The translations under genes were made by a program, and so were the position numbers. The notes under the pieces were generated by a model that saw only the letters and a program-made list of their open reading frames with translations, was not told the DNA's origin and did not search any database. Below, piece by piece: positions 15,956 through 25,700 of a DNA stretch of 64,000 nt (the first letter of the stretch is position 1; the number at the start of each line of letters is the position of its first letter). The DNA comes from Mycolicibacterium chlorophenolicum (GTDB taxonomy: Bacteria; Actinomycetota; Actinomycetes; Mycobacteriales; Mycobacteriaceae), in assembly GCF_001044235.1 (NCBI RefSeq), contig NZ_JYNL01000064.1:820329-884328 (forward strand), written 5' to 3'.

Positions 15956-16809
15956 CCGCGAACCGGATCGAGGTGGCCCACCACACCGCGCGGTGGGACG
16001 ACGGTCCGGTGTCGGTTGCCGATGCGATGGACTTCTGGTCGTTCGCCGCGGGGGCTGCGAACGTGATCATGCAACTGTCCCGCCCCGGCGTCGGGCACGG
16101 CGTCGTCGAGAGCACCGTCGAGTCGGGCAACCTGATGAAGCATCCGTGGAAGCGGGCGCGGACCACGTTCACCTACCTCGCGGTGGCGATCCGCGGCACC
16201 GACGAGGACCGGGCGGCGTTCCGCGCGGCGGTGGACGACGTGCACCGGCACGTGAAGTCGACGCCGTCCAGTCCGGTGCGCTACCACGCCTTCGACCGCG
16301 ACCTGCAGATGTGGGTGGCGGCGTGCCTGTTCGTCGGTCTCGAAGACACCTACCAGTTGTTGCGTGGACCGATGACGCCGCAGCAGCGTGAGCAGTTCTA
16401 TCTGTCGGCGTGGCCGTTGGGTACCACCTTGCAGGTCACCGAGGATCAGTGGCCGCCCAGCCGAGCTGACTTCGACGACTACTGGACCGAGGCCTGCGCA
16501 CGGATCGGACTCGACGCAGCGGTGCGGGACTACCTGATGGACCTGATCGACCTGCGCATGATCAATCCCGTTCTGGCCCTTCCGTTCCGACCCTTGCTGA
16601 AATTCCTGACGGCAGGCTTTCTGGCTCCGGTGTTCCGCGACGCGCTCGGTCTGGGCTGGGGTACCGGGCGGCAGTGGTGCTTCGAACGGCTGTTTCTGGT
16701 GGTGGCCTTCGTCAACCGGTTCCTGCCCGAATTCGTGCGCCAGGCCGGCACGTTCCTGCTTCTGGCCGACGTCCGGACCCGGGTGCGACGGCACCGCCGT
16801 CTGGTCTAG
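15952..16809 (+). CDS. MpaB-type oxygenase (DUF2236, latex-clearing protein relative)
   Basis: A 285-residue DUF2236 protein. The family holds mycotoxin- and rubber-degrading b-type heme oxygenases. Visible hallmarks are GHGVVESTVESGN, the long helix ending HRHVKSTPS, and SPVRYHAFDRDLQMWVAACL with the conserved HxxD/W segment; QQREQFYLSAWPLG follows. It starts at GTG 15952 inside the preceding stop. The unit small protein-oxygenase-small protein sits between Rv0225- and Rv0226c-like genes, which are adjacent in M. tuberculosis as I recall the map, so it looks inserted here or lost there. Substrate unknown; a lipid or isoprenoid is plausible. Confidence 0.83.
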   Translation: MTANRIEVAHHTARWDDGPVSVADAMDFWSFAAGAANVIMQLSRPGVGHGVVESTVESGNLMKHPWKRARTTFTYLAVAIRGTDEDRAAFRAAVDDVHRHVKSTPSSPVRYHAFDRDLQMWVAACLFVGLEDTYQLLRGPMTPQQREQFYLSAWPLGTTLQVTEDQWPPSRADFDDYWTEACARIGLDAAVRDYLMDLIDLRMINPVLALPFRPLLKFLTAGFLAPVFRDALGLGWGTGRQWCFERLFLVVAFVNRFLPEFVRQAGTFLLLADVRTRVRRHRRLV

Positions 16810-16817
16810 GGGTCTTG

Positions 16818-17075
16818 ATGGGAATCCGCACCGCCGTCCGCCGCTTGCTGAGCAGGCGGGTCTCGGTCTACGACGTGGTCGAAATGGCGCTGTGGCTGGC
16901 GATTCCGTACGTGGGGATCGGCTTGACGTGGGCGTTCTTCCAGACGCAGCAGGTCGGTGCCGTCGAGGACATCCTGACGACGCGGCTGCCGGCCGGCGCG
17001 GACATCCTGTCCTACCTACTCGTCGCCGCGCTGTGGCCGTTGGGCATGCTCGTCCCGGGCGTCTGCGCCGCGTGA
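16818..17075 (+). CDS. Small membrane protein, partner of MpaB-type oxygenase (copy 2)
   Basis: An 85-residue protein with two predicted spans (WLAIPYVGIGLTWAFF and LSYLLVAALWPLGMLVPGVC). It begins eight bases after the oxygenase stop and looks like a diverged duplicate of the 77-residue protein at 15722. Its last 60 bases overlap the 3' end of the convergent Rv0226c-like gene. A strongly basic N-terminus (RTAVRRLLSRR) suggests an inside-facing amino end. No function is assigned. Confidence 0.68.
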   Translation: MGIRTAVRRLLSRRVSVYDVVEMALWLAIPYVGIGLTWAFFQTQQVGAVEDILTTRLPAGADILSYLLVAALWPLGMLVPGVCAA

Positions 17076-18734
17076 CCGCCTGCGGCGCAACGTCATCGCG
17101 CCCAGCCCGACGACCAGCTGCGCCAGCCACACCCCGTGCGCGGCGAGCACCATGCCGCGATGGGGCGAGGACGGGCTGTCCCCGCCGACCCGGTAGACGG
17201 TGAGCTCGGTGTCCCGAAAGGTCACGGGCAGAGCCAGATTCGCGTCGGATCCTTCGACGACGACCCAGCCCACACCCGCCGCGGCCAGTTGGTCCCGGTC
17301 GGCACCGGCGAGCAGCATCGCCTGGACCTCGCGCGCGTGCACGCCCTCGCCGGGCACGGTGCGCCCGCCGATGGACAGGTCGCCGGTGGTGAGCACCTCG
17401 GCGCGCAGCCACCGCGGCAGCGGATCGAGCACGGGTGCGGTTCCGGCCCAGGCGAAGCGGCGCATGCTGTCGACGGGCAGCACCGCGACCGGTGCCGGGG
17501 CGGCGTCGATCACCGCGGCGGCCTCCCGCCACGCCGACGGATACTGCACCGGCCGGACCTTTCCGCCCACGCCCCAGGCCAGGTCGGGCAGCGTCGCGAT
17601 CACCGCGGCGCAGCACACCGCCGCGGTGGCGACGGCCGGCACCCGGGGCCGCAGCGTGACCACGGCCGCCGCCCCGGCCAGCGCGTAACCGGGCATCGCC
17701 AGCGCGACCCATTTCTGCCCGTCGCGCACCACGCCCAGGCCGGGAACCGCCTCGATCACCGCCTCGACGGCCGCCAGCCCCGGGCCCGTCGCCATCAGTG
17801 CGGGCACCGTCACCGCGGCGACGGCGAGCACCAGCAGTGGGACCCCGGCGCGGCGCCGGATCAGCACCGGCACGCCGATGGCCACCACGGCCAGCAGCAC
17901 GACCGTCGCCACCACGGCGAAAAGGCTTGTGCGCGAGGCGGGTACCGCGTCGACGTTCCAGATGCCGCCGAGTCCGGCGAGGCTGCCCAGCGTGCTCAGG
18001 CCCGGCTCGGCGCGGGCCGCGAACGCACTCACCGCGGGTCCCTGGTCCGCCCCGGAACTCCAGCCGTCGGCCACCGCGGAGGCCACCAGCCACGGCAGCG
18101 CGGCCGTCGTCGCCGCCGCGAGACTGACCACCGCGCAGAACCGGCGGGACCTCCCCGGCCCGGGCGCCACCGCGCACACCAGCGCGACCGTCGCCGCCAG
18201 CATCAGGCCCGTCGGCGTCAGCCCGGCCAGCGCCAGCCAGAACAGCACCGCCCCGACCCCGCCGAAACTGTATTCCACGCGCCGAAACTCGCCATCTTCG
18301 CGCGTGGAATGCAGTTTCGGCGCAGAACGTAGGGCCAGCACCGACCCCGCAACCCACGGCAGCGCGCCGTACCCCACCAGCAGGCTCCAGTGCCCCTGCA
18401 GCAGGCGTTCGGCCACATAGGGATTCCAGATCGCGATGGTGGCCGCGACGCACTGCCCGGGCAGGCCCGCGTCGGGCAGCAGGGCCGCGGCGAGCCGGGC
18501 GGCACCCCAGCCGGCCAGCCAGATCCCGAGGATCAGCAGCGCCTTGACCACCACGCCGCCGTCGAGCACCGCCGACGCCCACGCGACCGCGACGTCCTGC
18601 GGCAGCGCCCGAGGAGCGGCCTGCGTGAGCCCCAGCGCGGCATCGGTCAGATACGACCGCGGCGTCGACACCGCGTCGCGCAGCAGCAGATACCCCGGCC
18701 CCAGCAGCGGCGCGGTCACCGCCAGCGCCAGCAC
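17016..18734 (-). CDS. Polytopic envelope membrane protein, Rv0226c-like
   Basis: A 572-residue protein with about ten hydrophobic helices and a soluble C-terminal part, ortholog by position of Rv0226c (conserved, function open). It begins at GTG 18734, but the hydrophobic frame continues upstream (LIARTRSLVAPAYA) without ATG, GTG or TTG until it overlaps the upstream gene, so the true start may be a rarer codon. Residues about 138-159 (PKLHSTREDGEFRRVEYSFG) are encoded by a 61-base palindrome at 18261-18321 that seems inserted in frame into a loop between helices. The last 20 codons overlap the convergent small membrane gene. Confidence 0.83.
   Translation of the reverse strand: MLALAVTAPLLGPGYLLLRDAVSTPRSYLTDAALGLTQAAPRALPQDVAVAWASAVLDGGVVVKALLILGIWLAGWGAARLAAALLPDAGLPGQCVAATIAIWNPYVAERLLQGHWSLLVGYGALPWVAGSVLALRSAPKLHSTREDGEFRRVEYSFGGVGAVLFWLALAGLTPTGLMLAATVALVCAVAPGPGRSRRFCAVVSLAAATTAALPWLVASAVADGWSSGADQGPAVSAFAARAEPGLSTLGSLAGLGGIWNVDAVPASRTSLFAVVATVVLLAVVAIGVPVLIRRRAGVPLLVLAVAAVTVPALMATGPGLAAVEAVIEAVPGLGVVRDGQKWVALAMPGYALAGAAAVVTLRPRVPAVATAAVCCAAVIATLPDLAWGVGGKVRPVQYPSAWREAAAVIDAAPAPVAVLPVDSMRRFAWAGTAPVLDPLPRWLRAEVLTTGDLSIGGRTVPGEGVHAREVQAMLLAGADRDQLAAAGVGWVVVEGSDANLALPVTFRDTELTVYRVGGDSPSSPHRGMVLAAHGVWLAQLVVGLGAMTLRRRRSRGADARDEHAQRPQRGDE
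18261..18321. repeat. Palindromic element inserted in frame inside a coding sequence
   Basis: Bases 18261-18281 and 18301-18321 are inverted copies over 21 bases with one mismatch (core CGAAACTGTATTCCACGC against GCGTGGAATGCAGTTTCG). The loop is 19 bases and repeats the word CGAAACT. It lies wholly inside the Rv0226c-like gene and keeps its frame open, coding a charged insert in an otherwise hydrophobic region. Confidence 0.88.
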
Positions 18735-18775
18735 CAGCGCGTACGCCGGCGCGACCAGCGAGCGGGTGCGGGCGA

Positions 18776-19981
18776 TCAGACCGGTCTGTCCGGCGGCAGA
18801 TCCGTCGGTCGCTGGGCGGGGAGTTTCTCGGTCTTGGCCTCCGCGCCGGGGACCGGTTCACCCTCGTCGCCGCGCCCGCCGAAGAACCGGTTGCCGGTGT
18901 CGTCCAGGCCGGGGTCGATCAGCATCGACTCGGCCCGCAGGCTGAACGAGCCCAGCAGCGCGCCGCCGATCAGCAGGACCAGGCCGAGCGCGGTGAACGT
19001 GATCGGCAGGATGCGGCCCCACAGCGCCACCCGGTCGCGCTCGTCGAACGCCGCCGCCACCTGGGATTCCACCGACTCGTCGTTGGTCGTCACCGTGTAG
19101 TCGACGAACGTCACCTCGGGCTTGAGCGCCTCGCGGGCGTAGTAGTGGTAGCCGCGGTCGGTCTCCTTGACGATCGTGCCCGACACCGGATCCACCCAGA
19201 AGGTGCGCTGCGCGGCGTAGTAGCGCGTCATCGTGATCGATTCCTCGGGGTCGCCCTCGAGACCCCACAGCGCGGCGCGGGCCGTGACCTGGCTGTCGGC
19301 GTCGTCGTCGTACAGCGAGGCGTACTTGACGGGTTCCACCAGCTTGCCGTCGTTGTCGAAGCCGACGTTCTGGGTGAACTTGTAGGCGGTCAGCCCGTTG
19401 ACGTCCTCTTCACCGGCGTAGTTCGCGTCGTACGGCTTCTGCGCGATCGGATCGAAGAACGGATAGGTCTTCTTCTGCGTGTCGAACGGGAAGCGGTAGG
19501 CGAGCCCCTCGTGGGGCAGCGCGATGTTCGTCGGCGGGTTCTCGTCCTCGATGGCGCGCGGCTTCTGCACGGCACCGCCGGGGTTGCTCTCGCTGGACAC
19601 CGCCTCGGCGGTCTTGCGGTCCAGGGTCACGGTGTCGACCATCGCCAGCAGCAGACCCTTGTCCTGCTGCTGGTCCGACCGCCGCAGCGTGTCGCCGACC
19701 TGCAGCGTGACGACGTCGGCGTTGGCCGGCGACTCGACGCTGATCTGCTGCTGCATCACCACCGGGACGTCCTTGTTCACGACGAACTTCTGCGTGTTCA
19801 GGGACGCGGGGTCGAAAGAGTCACCGGTGCCGTCGCTGACCAGCGTGGTGTCGATGTCGAGCGGGATCTTGGAGATCTTGCCCTTGGTGTACGTCGTTAG
19901 CAGCAGCGCGGCGATGAGCAGGGCGGCGCCCAGTCCCATGATTCCGCACGCGGCAAACCTCAGCGCAACTGCGCGGTTCAA
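18776..19981 (-). CDS. DUF3068 (PorA family) membrane protein, Rv0227c-like
   Basis: A 401-residue protein: one N-terminal membrane helix (about 5-28), a large extracytoplasmic domain, a second helix (about 325-350, LPITFTALGLVLLIGGALLG) and a short acidic cytoplasmic tail. This is the DUF3068 architecture of Rv0227c and MSMEG_0317, the latter reported to be needed for lipomannan maturation and lipoarabinomannan synthesis in Corynebacterineae. The frame is open far upstream; TTG 19979-19981 (LNRAVALRF) is chosen because GGGAGA lies just before it and the hydrophobic helix starts there. The gene end overlaps the region preceding the Rv0226c-like gene, suggesting an operon. Confidence 0.86.
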   Translation of the reverse strand: MNRAVALRFAACGIMGLGAALLIAALLLTTYTKGKISKIPLDIDTTLVSDGTGDSFDPASLNTQKFVVNKDVPVVMQQQISVESPANADVVTLQVGDTLRRSDQQQDKGLLLAMVDTVTLDRKTAEAVSSESNPGGAVQKPRAIEDENPPTNIALPHEGLAYRFPFDTQKKTYPFFDPIAQKPYDANYAGEEDVNGLTAYKFTQNVGFDNDGKLVEPVKYASLYDDDADSQVTARAALWGLEGDPEESITMTRYYAAQRTFWVDPVSGTIVKETDRGYHYYAREALKPEVTFVDYTVTTNDESVESQVAAAFDERDRVALWGRILPITFTALGLVLLIGGALLGSFSLRAESMLIDPGLDDTGNRFFGGRGDEGEPVPGAEAKTEKLPAQRPTDLPPDRPV

Positions 19982-20056
19982 TACCGTGTCTCCCTTCGCG
20001 CGCGGCAAAACCCGTTCGACCCTAACAGCACAAGTTAAGGCCCTCAGTAGCAAGCA

Positions 20057-21322
20057 GTGACAAGCACCTTCGGGCAGCCCGCCGGGCCTGACTACCCGTT
20101 TTCCGCCGGGCGACGCCGGAGGCGCACACTGGTCGTCGTGACCGGATCCGAGACGGCCGCCGGCCCCAGCGCCGTCGGGGGCACCCGGGGGTTCCTGCCG
20201 GCGGTGGAGGGCCTGCGCGCCTGCGCGGCCATCGGTGTCGTCGTCACCCACGTGGCGTTCCAGACCGGTCACACCACCGGGGTGACGGGCCGGCTGCTGG
20301 GTCGCTTCGACCTGGCGGTCGCCGTGTTCTTCGCGCTGTCGGGCTTCCTGCTGTGGCGCGGCCACGCGGCCGCGGCCCGGGGGCTGCGCAAGCGGCCGGC
20401 GGCCGGCCACTATCTGCGGTCGCGGTTCGTGCGCATCATGCCCGGATACCTCGTCGCGGTCGTGGTGATCCTCACGCTGCTCCCGGACGCCCAGGCCGAC
20501 GCGACGGTGTGGCTGTCGAACCTGACGCTGACGCAGATCTACGTGCCGCTGACGCTGACCCCCGGGCTGACCCAGATGTGGAGCCTGTCGGTGGAGGTGG
20601 CGTTCTACATCGCGCTGCCGTTCCTGGCGCTGCTGGTGCGGCGCGTCCCGATCAAGGCCCGGATCCCGGTGATCGTGGCCGCCGCGGTGGCCAGCCTGTT
20701 CTGGGTGCGCATCCCGTTCGACCCGGCGTCGGGCCACAACCTGTGGAACTGGCCGCCGGCCTTCTTCTCCTGGTTCGCCGCGGGCATGGTGCTCGCGGAG
20801 CTGACCGTGTCGCCGGTCGGGCTGCCGCACCGGCTGGCTCGCCGGCGGCTGCTGATGGCGGCCGTGGCGGTGACGGCGTTCCTGATCGCGGCGTCACCGC
20901 TGGCCGGCAAGGAGGGGCTGCAGTTCGGCACGATCGGTCAGGTCACCGTGAAGACCGCGATGGGCGCGGTGGTGGCCGGTGCGCTGCTCGCCCCGCTGGT
21001 GCTCGACACCCCCGACACCGCGCACCGGTGGATCGGGCACCCGACGATGGTGACGCTGGGCCGCTGGTCCTACGGCCTGTTCGTGTGGCATCTGGCCGCC
21101 CTGGCGATGGTGTTCCCGCTGCTGGGGGAGTTCGCGTTCAACGGGCACTTCGCTCCGGTGCTGGTGCTGACCGTGGTGTTCGGGTTCGCGATCGCCGCGG
21201 TCAGTTACGCGCTGGTGGAGTCGCCGTGCCGTAACGCGCTGCGCCGGTGGGAGCGCCGCAACGACCCGACTCCGCTGGACAGTTCCGTCGACGACGTCAC
21301 CGAGCCCGCCGTCGCGCGCTAG
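20057..21322 (+). CDS. Membrane acyltransferase family 3, Rv0228-like
   Basis: A 421-residue integral membrane O-acyltransferase (AT3/OafA type) with about ten helices. The family motif appears as FLPAVEGLRACAAIGVVVTH (about residues 46-65), where the arginine and histidine are the conserved pair, and FALSGFLLWRGH follows. It would move acyl groups such as acetyl or succinyl onto envelope sugars. GTG 20057 is the longest start; GTG 20138 (VTGSETAAG) is equally likely and would remove an arginine-rich, poorly conserved 27 residues. It is divergent from the DUF3068 gene and convergent with the acyl-CoA ligase, whose stop shares CTAG with its own. Confidence 0.88.
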   Translation: MTSTFGQPAGPDYPFSAGRRRRRTLVVVTGSETAAGPSAVGGTRGFLPAVEGLRACAAIGVVVTHVAFQTGHTTGVTGRLLGRFDLAVAVFFALSGFLLWRGHAAAARGLRKRPAAGHYLRSRFVRIMPGYLVAVVVILTLLPDAQADATVWLSNLTLTQIYVPLTLTPGLTQMWSLSVEVAFYIALPFLALLVRRVPIKARIPVIVAAAVASLFWVRIPFDPASGHNLWNWPPAFFSWFAAGMVLAELTVSPVGLPHRLARRRLLMAAVAVTAFLIAASPLAGKEGLQFGTIGQVTVKTAMGAVVAGALLAPLVLDTPDTAHRWIGHPTMVTLGRWSYGLFVWHLAALAMVFPLLGEFAFNGHFAPVLVLTVVFGFAIAAVSYALVESPCRNALRRWERRNDPTPLDSSVDDVTEPAVAR

Positions 21323-22788
21323 TCCGATTGCGCGGCACGCCGCGCGATGACCTCGTCCCGCACCGCCGACCGGCGGGCCTTGCCGGCGTCGTCGCGCAGC
21401 GGCCGGTCGGTGAACTCGACGGTGCGCGGCAGCTTGTAGCCCGCCAGCCGGTCGGTCAGGAACGCCGTCACCTCGGCCGCGTCGAGACCGGGCGCCTGGA
21501 CGATGACGTGCGGCACCTGGCCGAGGTCGTCGTCGGGCACCCCGACGGCCAGGCTGGACAGCACCCCGGGATGTTCGGCCAGCGCCGATTCGATCTCGGC
21601 CGGGTACACGTTGCGCCCGCCGACGGTGAACATGTCGACGCGGCGGTCGGTGAGGTACAGGAAACCGTCGGCGTCGAAGTACCCGAGGTCGCCCAGCGAG
21701 TCCCAGCCGTCGCGGCTCGTGGCGGTGCTGCCGACGTAGCGGTAGGTGGGCCGTGCGCCCGGCGCGCGGCGCATGTAGATCTCGCCCGGCACGCCGGGCG
21801 GGCACTCGTTGCCGTCGTCGTCGAGGACCTTCATCTCCCCGGCGACCACGACACCGACCGAGCCCGGATGGGTCAGCCACTGGTCGCCGGAGATGAACGT
21901 CAGCGCCTGGAGTTCGGTGCCGCCGTACAGTTCCCACACCTTGTCCGGGCCCAGCAGCTCGATCCAGGCGCGCTTGACCGCGGGCGGGCACGGCGCCGCG
22001 AGATGCCAGAACCGGCGGATCGACGACAGGTCGTAGGCGTCGGGGTCGGCGCGGTACACCGGCAGGAGCCGCTGCATGATCGTCGGCACCGTCGTCAGGA
22101 ACGTCACCCGGTGCTCGGTGACCAGCCGCAGGAACCCGTGCGGCTCGAAGCGCGGCATCACCACCAGGTGGTGGCCCTGCAGCAGGCCCACCGCGAACGT
22201 GGTGAAGCCGGTGTTGTGGCTCAGCGGCACCGAGATCAGTGAGACGTCGCCCTCCTGCGCCCCCAGCGGCGTGCCGATCGCCGCGGGGATGCGGCTGTCG
22301 TTGCCGGCCTCGATCAGCTTGGGCCGCCCGGTGCTGCCGCCCGAGGCCATCGACTTCCACACCGGCGACACCGCCTCGGGCAGCGGCGCATCCGAGACGT
22401 CCTGTGCCGGCGTCGCGGTCATGGTGGGGGTGACGCCGGTGGGGTCGGCGCGGCCGACCAGAAGCGCGGGGCGCCGCAACTCGAGCAGTGCCGCCAACTC
22501 GGCGTCGGGCAGCCGCGCCGACAGCGGTTGGGGCACCGCGCCCAACTTCCAGCAGGCCAGCACCGCGTGGATCCAGTCCAGCGAGTTGGGCAGCAGGATC
22601 GTCACGTAGTCGCCGACCCCGACGCCGCACGCGGCGAAGCTGCGCGCCAGCCGGTTGGTGGCGGCGTCGAGCTGGGCCCGGGTCACCGTGACGCCGTCGC
22701 ACGTGGCGGCGGGCGCGTGCGGATGCCGCGCGGCCAACGCCGAGACCTGGGTGCCGATCGGGGGGACGGGGGAGGTCATGTCAGTCAT
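21319..22788 (-). CDS. ANL-family acyl-CoA ligase
   Basis: A 489-residue adenylate-forming ligase. The P-loop is atypical: SGGSTGRPKLIEAG in place of TSGTTGxPKG, as in bile-acid/steroid CoA ligases. YGGTEL is the adenine motif, LGDLGYFDADGFLYLTDR the hinge region, and the C-terminal lysine is in DDAGKARRSAV, so the enzyme looks active. ATG 22788 overlaps the aftD TGA by eight bases (ATGACTGA); a second ATG lies three codons later. Translation is thus coupled to aftD, but a link of the ligase to arabinan synthesis is only inferred from position. Confidence 0.86.
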   Translation of the reverse strand: MTDMTSPVPPIGTQVSALAARHPHAPAATCDGVTVTRAQLDAATNRLARSFAACGVGVGDYVTILLPNSLDWIHAVLACWKLGAVPQPLSARLPDAELAALLELRRPALLVGRADPTGVTPTMTATPAQDVSDAPLPEAVSPVWKSMASGGSTGRPKLIEAGNDSRIPAAIGTPLGAQEGDVSLISVPLSHNTGFTTFAVGLLQGHHLVVMPRFEPHGFLRLVTEHRVTFLTTVPTIMQRLLPVYRADPDAYDLSSIRRFWHLAAPCPPAVKRAWIELLGPDKVWELYGGTELQALTFISGDQWLTHPGSVGVVVAGEMKVLDDDGNECPPGVPGEIYMRRAPGARPTYRYVGSTATSRDGWDSLGDLGYFDADGFLYLTDRRVDMFTVGGRNVYPAEIESALAEHPGVLSSLAVGVPDDDLGQVPHVIVQAPGLDAAEVTAFLTDRLAGYKLPRTVEFTDRPLRDDAGKARRSAVRDEVIARRAAQSD

Positions 22789-25700
22789 CCTGGCCGCTGT
22801 CCATGTCCGTCGGCCAGGGAACCGCCGAGACGGCGACCGCCACCACCGAGATCAGCGCGAGGAACTGCACCCACGGCGAATGTCCGACGTAGCCGTCCAC
22901 CGAGCGCCACGGATTCTGGCTGAGCACCGCCCCGGCCAGTATCAGTCCGCCCGCCGCGCCGACGACAGTGATTGTCTCGCAGAGCTTCTCGCGACGGCGC
23001 AGCAGATGTCGGGCGCCGAACGCCGATGCCGACAGCGCGGCGCCGACGGGACCGGAGATCACCGTCGCGGCCAGCGTCGCCGCGACGCCGACGGCGACGA
23101 GGTTCGGTGCCCAGGGCCGCGCCGGCGGAAGCGGGTCGCGGCGTCGGGCCGGCGCGAAGGCCAGCACGAGCAGCAGGGGAAGCAGCGCGAGGCCGCCGAT
23201 CAGCCCCGCGCGGTAGGCCGTGTTGGCGGTGAAGGCGAGCGTCACGGCGCCGCTCGTGCCTGCGGGCAGCAGCCAGCCCTGCTGCCAGCCGTTGACGGTG
23301 ATCGCGCGCAGCGCCGCGCCGTCGGCGCCGCGGGCGGACCACCCGGGGTTGATGCTCTCGGGGACGACGAGAATGCGTGTCGCGTCCGACGGCGCGACGT
23401 CGACCTCGCGACGGTCGTTGCGCCACAGCGGCGTGCCGACGGATTGTGGTGTGGCGGTGCGGACCTCGCTGTCCCGAGGCGTGGTCAGCGCGACGCCGTC
23501 GACGATGAGCGCCGACCCGGGACTGATCACGAGCTCCTGCTGGCCGGCGGGCAGCGTGATCGGCTCGCTGCGGCACGGCCGGGCCGGGATCGGCTTGTTG
23601 TCCAGCAGATCGCCGACCGTGGTGCGCACCGAGGTCGGGATGAACTGCCCGGCGACGCCGATGATCGGGCCTCGGCCGCACTCCAGGGTGACGGTGCGAG
23701 CCCGGTTGGCGGCGGCGTCGGCCGCGTCGATGGGAACCCCGCGCGGGTCGAGCGCGACCACCTCGGCCAGGCCCGGCGGTTTGAGCTGGTCGAAACCCAG
23801 TGCGGTGCGGTCGATCACGTCGTGCCAGTCGAGCAGGGAGATGGTGATCGTGTCGGTCAGGCGCGGCTTGATCCGCAACGTCTCCGTGCCGTCGGTCAGG
23901 CGGCGCACCTGGGGGCCGTCGCCGAGATCGATCGCGATCATCGTCGGATGAGCCGGCAGCGCCGACTCGCTCGGTGTCACGCGCAGTGCGGAAACCATAT
24001 GCGGGGAGGGCAGTTTCAGTACCAGCGTGGCCGGGATGTGCCCCTGGACCACGCGCTGGGGTGCGGTCCACGCGGTGGCGGTATCACCGTCGGTGGCCGC
24101 GTACGCCGAGCCCGTGACGTCGATCAGGTCGGCGTCCCCGCCCGCGCGCGTGGTGTTCGGTTGCGCGATCAGGTCGGCCAGGTTGGGCCCCTGCCGGGCG
24201 CGCACCCACACCGTCGGTGCCACCTCGGTGGGGCTGGGCACGGTGAGCGTGCGGCTCAGGTTGACGGGTTCCTCGGAGGCCAGGGCCATCGCGGCGGCGC
24301 ACCGGTAACCGGTCGGGCTGGCGGCGCAGCCCGGCCGGCCGAGCAGTTCGGCACCCAGATCCCATTGCGCCACAGCCGAACCCGGGGGAGGGCCGGGCAC
24401 CTCGACGGTGTGCCGCAGGTTGACGGGGTGGGCGAAGCCGTTGGCGTCGTACTGGGTCACCGACAGGTCGGTGATGCCGAACTGCACCCCGGGTGATCCG
24501 TCGTCGGTGGCCACCGCGGTGATGCGCACCCACGGCGACTCCCCGTAGGGCAGCGCGACGGTCACCGGCTTGCCCGGCTCGTCGAACCGGACGGTGCTGG
24601 TGCCGGTGACCGTCGACACCTCCAGCCGGCGGACCTGCGCGCCGACGGCGGTCGCGCTGGGCGTGATGGTGAGCGTCGCGTTGGTGACCGGATGGTCGAA
24701 GTCCACCTGCAACCACTGCCCGACCGCGCTCTGCAGGGAGTTGGACACCCAGCTGGTCGACGAGTCGCCGTCGATCGCGGCCGGCGGCCCGGACGCCGGC
24801 GAGACATTCGGCAGCGCCGTGGAATCCGAGGCCGCACTCGACACCGTGAGCCGGCCGCCGCCCCACGCGCCCGACACCGGATCGGTTCCCGCCGAGGGGT
24901 AGTCGGGCACCCGGTTGAACGTGTTGCGGGCGTCGCCGGCGGCACGCACCGAAGAGCTGTGGTCGTCGACGCGGCCGTAGTCGGTCTCGCGCGCCATCGG
25001 GGTGTCGGTGACCGTGACGACGGGCGCGGGCAGTCCGGCCCGCAGCGCGTCCTGGGTCAGCAGCGCAGGGCCCAGCGGTGGTCGGCCGGTCAGCCGGCGG
25101 CGCTCGTCGAGCCGCAGCAGCGATTCGGGCGCGCCGTCGACGCGCGGCATGGCGTCCGCGTCGACGACGTACGGCGCCATGGCGTTTCGGGCGCCGTCGA
25201 CGCGGTAGATCTCCACGGCGGGGTAGCGGGGCCGCAGCCCGCTGTCGGTGATGAATCCCTCCAGAGTGCCGGGACCGACCGGGGCGCCGAACTCGGCGAC
25301 CTTCGTCAGCCCCGGGGAGCCGTCGATCGCCCGGTGCACCAGGATCGGCCGGGCCGACCTGCTGGACTCGGGATCGAGGTCATTGCGCACCACCACGTAC
25401 GAAATGCCCTGCCGGACAAGGGCGTCGGCCAGCCCCGCCGAGGGGCGGCCGGCGGCGAAGAGGCGCTGCACCGCATCCAACGCGCGGATGGTCTCCGGCG
25501 GAGTCAGCGGGATCGAGTCGCGCACGCCCCACGCGCTGTCGCCGAGCACCTGCAGCGGCTCGTCGTGGCTGTTGCCCCAGACCTGCGTCGCGAACGGCGC
25601 ACCGGGCGCGACGAGGACCCGTCCGCCGGAGTTGTTGGCGTCCAGCCACGCCGCGGTGTCGTGCCAGTACTGCGGGATCGCGTCGAACGCGCCCGGTGCG

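Noticed and set aside
15913..18861. 982-codon reverse frame over MpaB and the Rv0226c-like gene
   Set aside because: Product is Arg/Gly/Ala repeats without domains; two well-supported genes occupy the same DNA in other frames.
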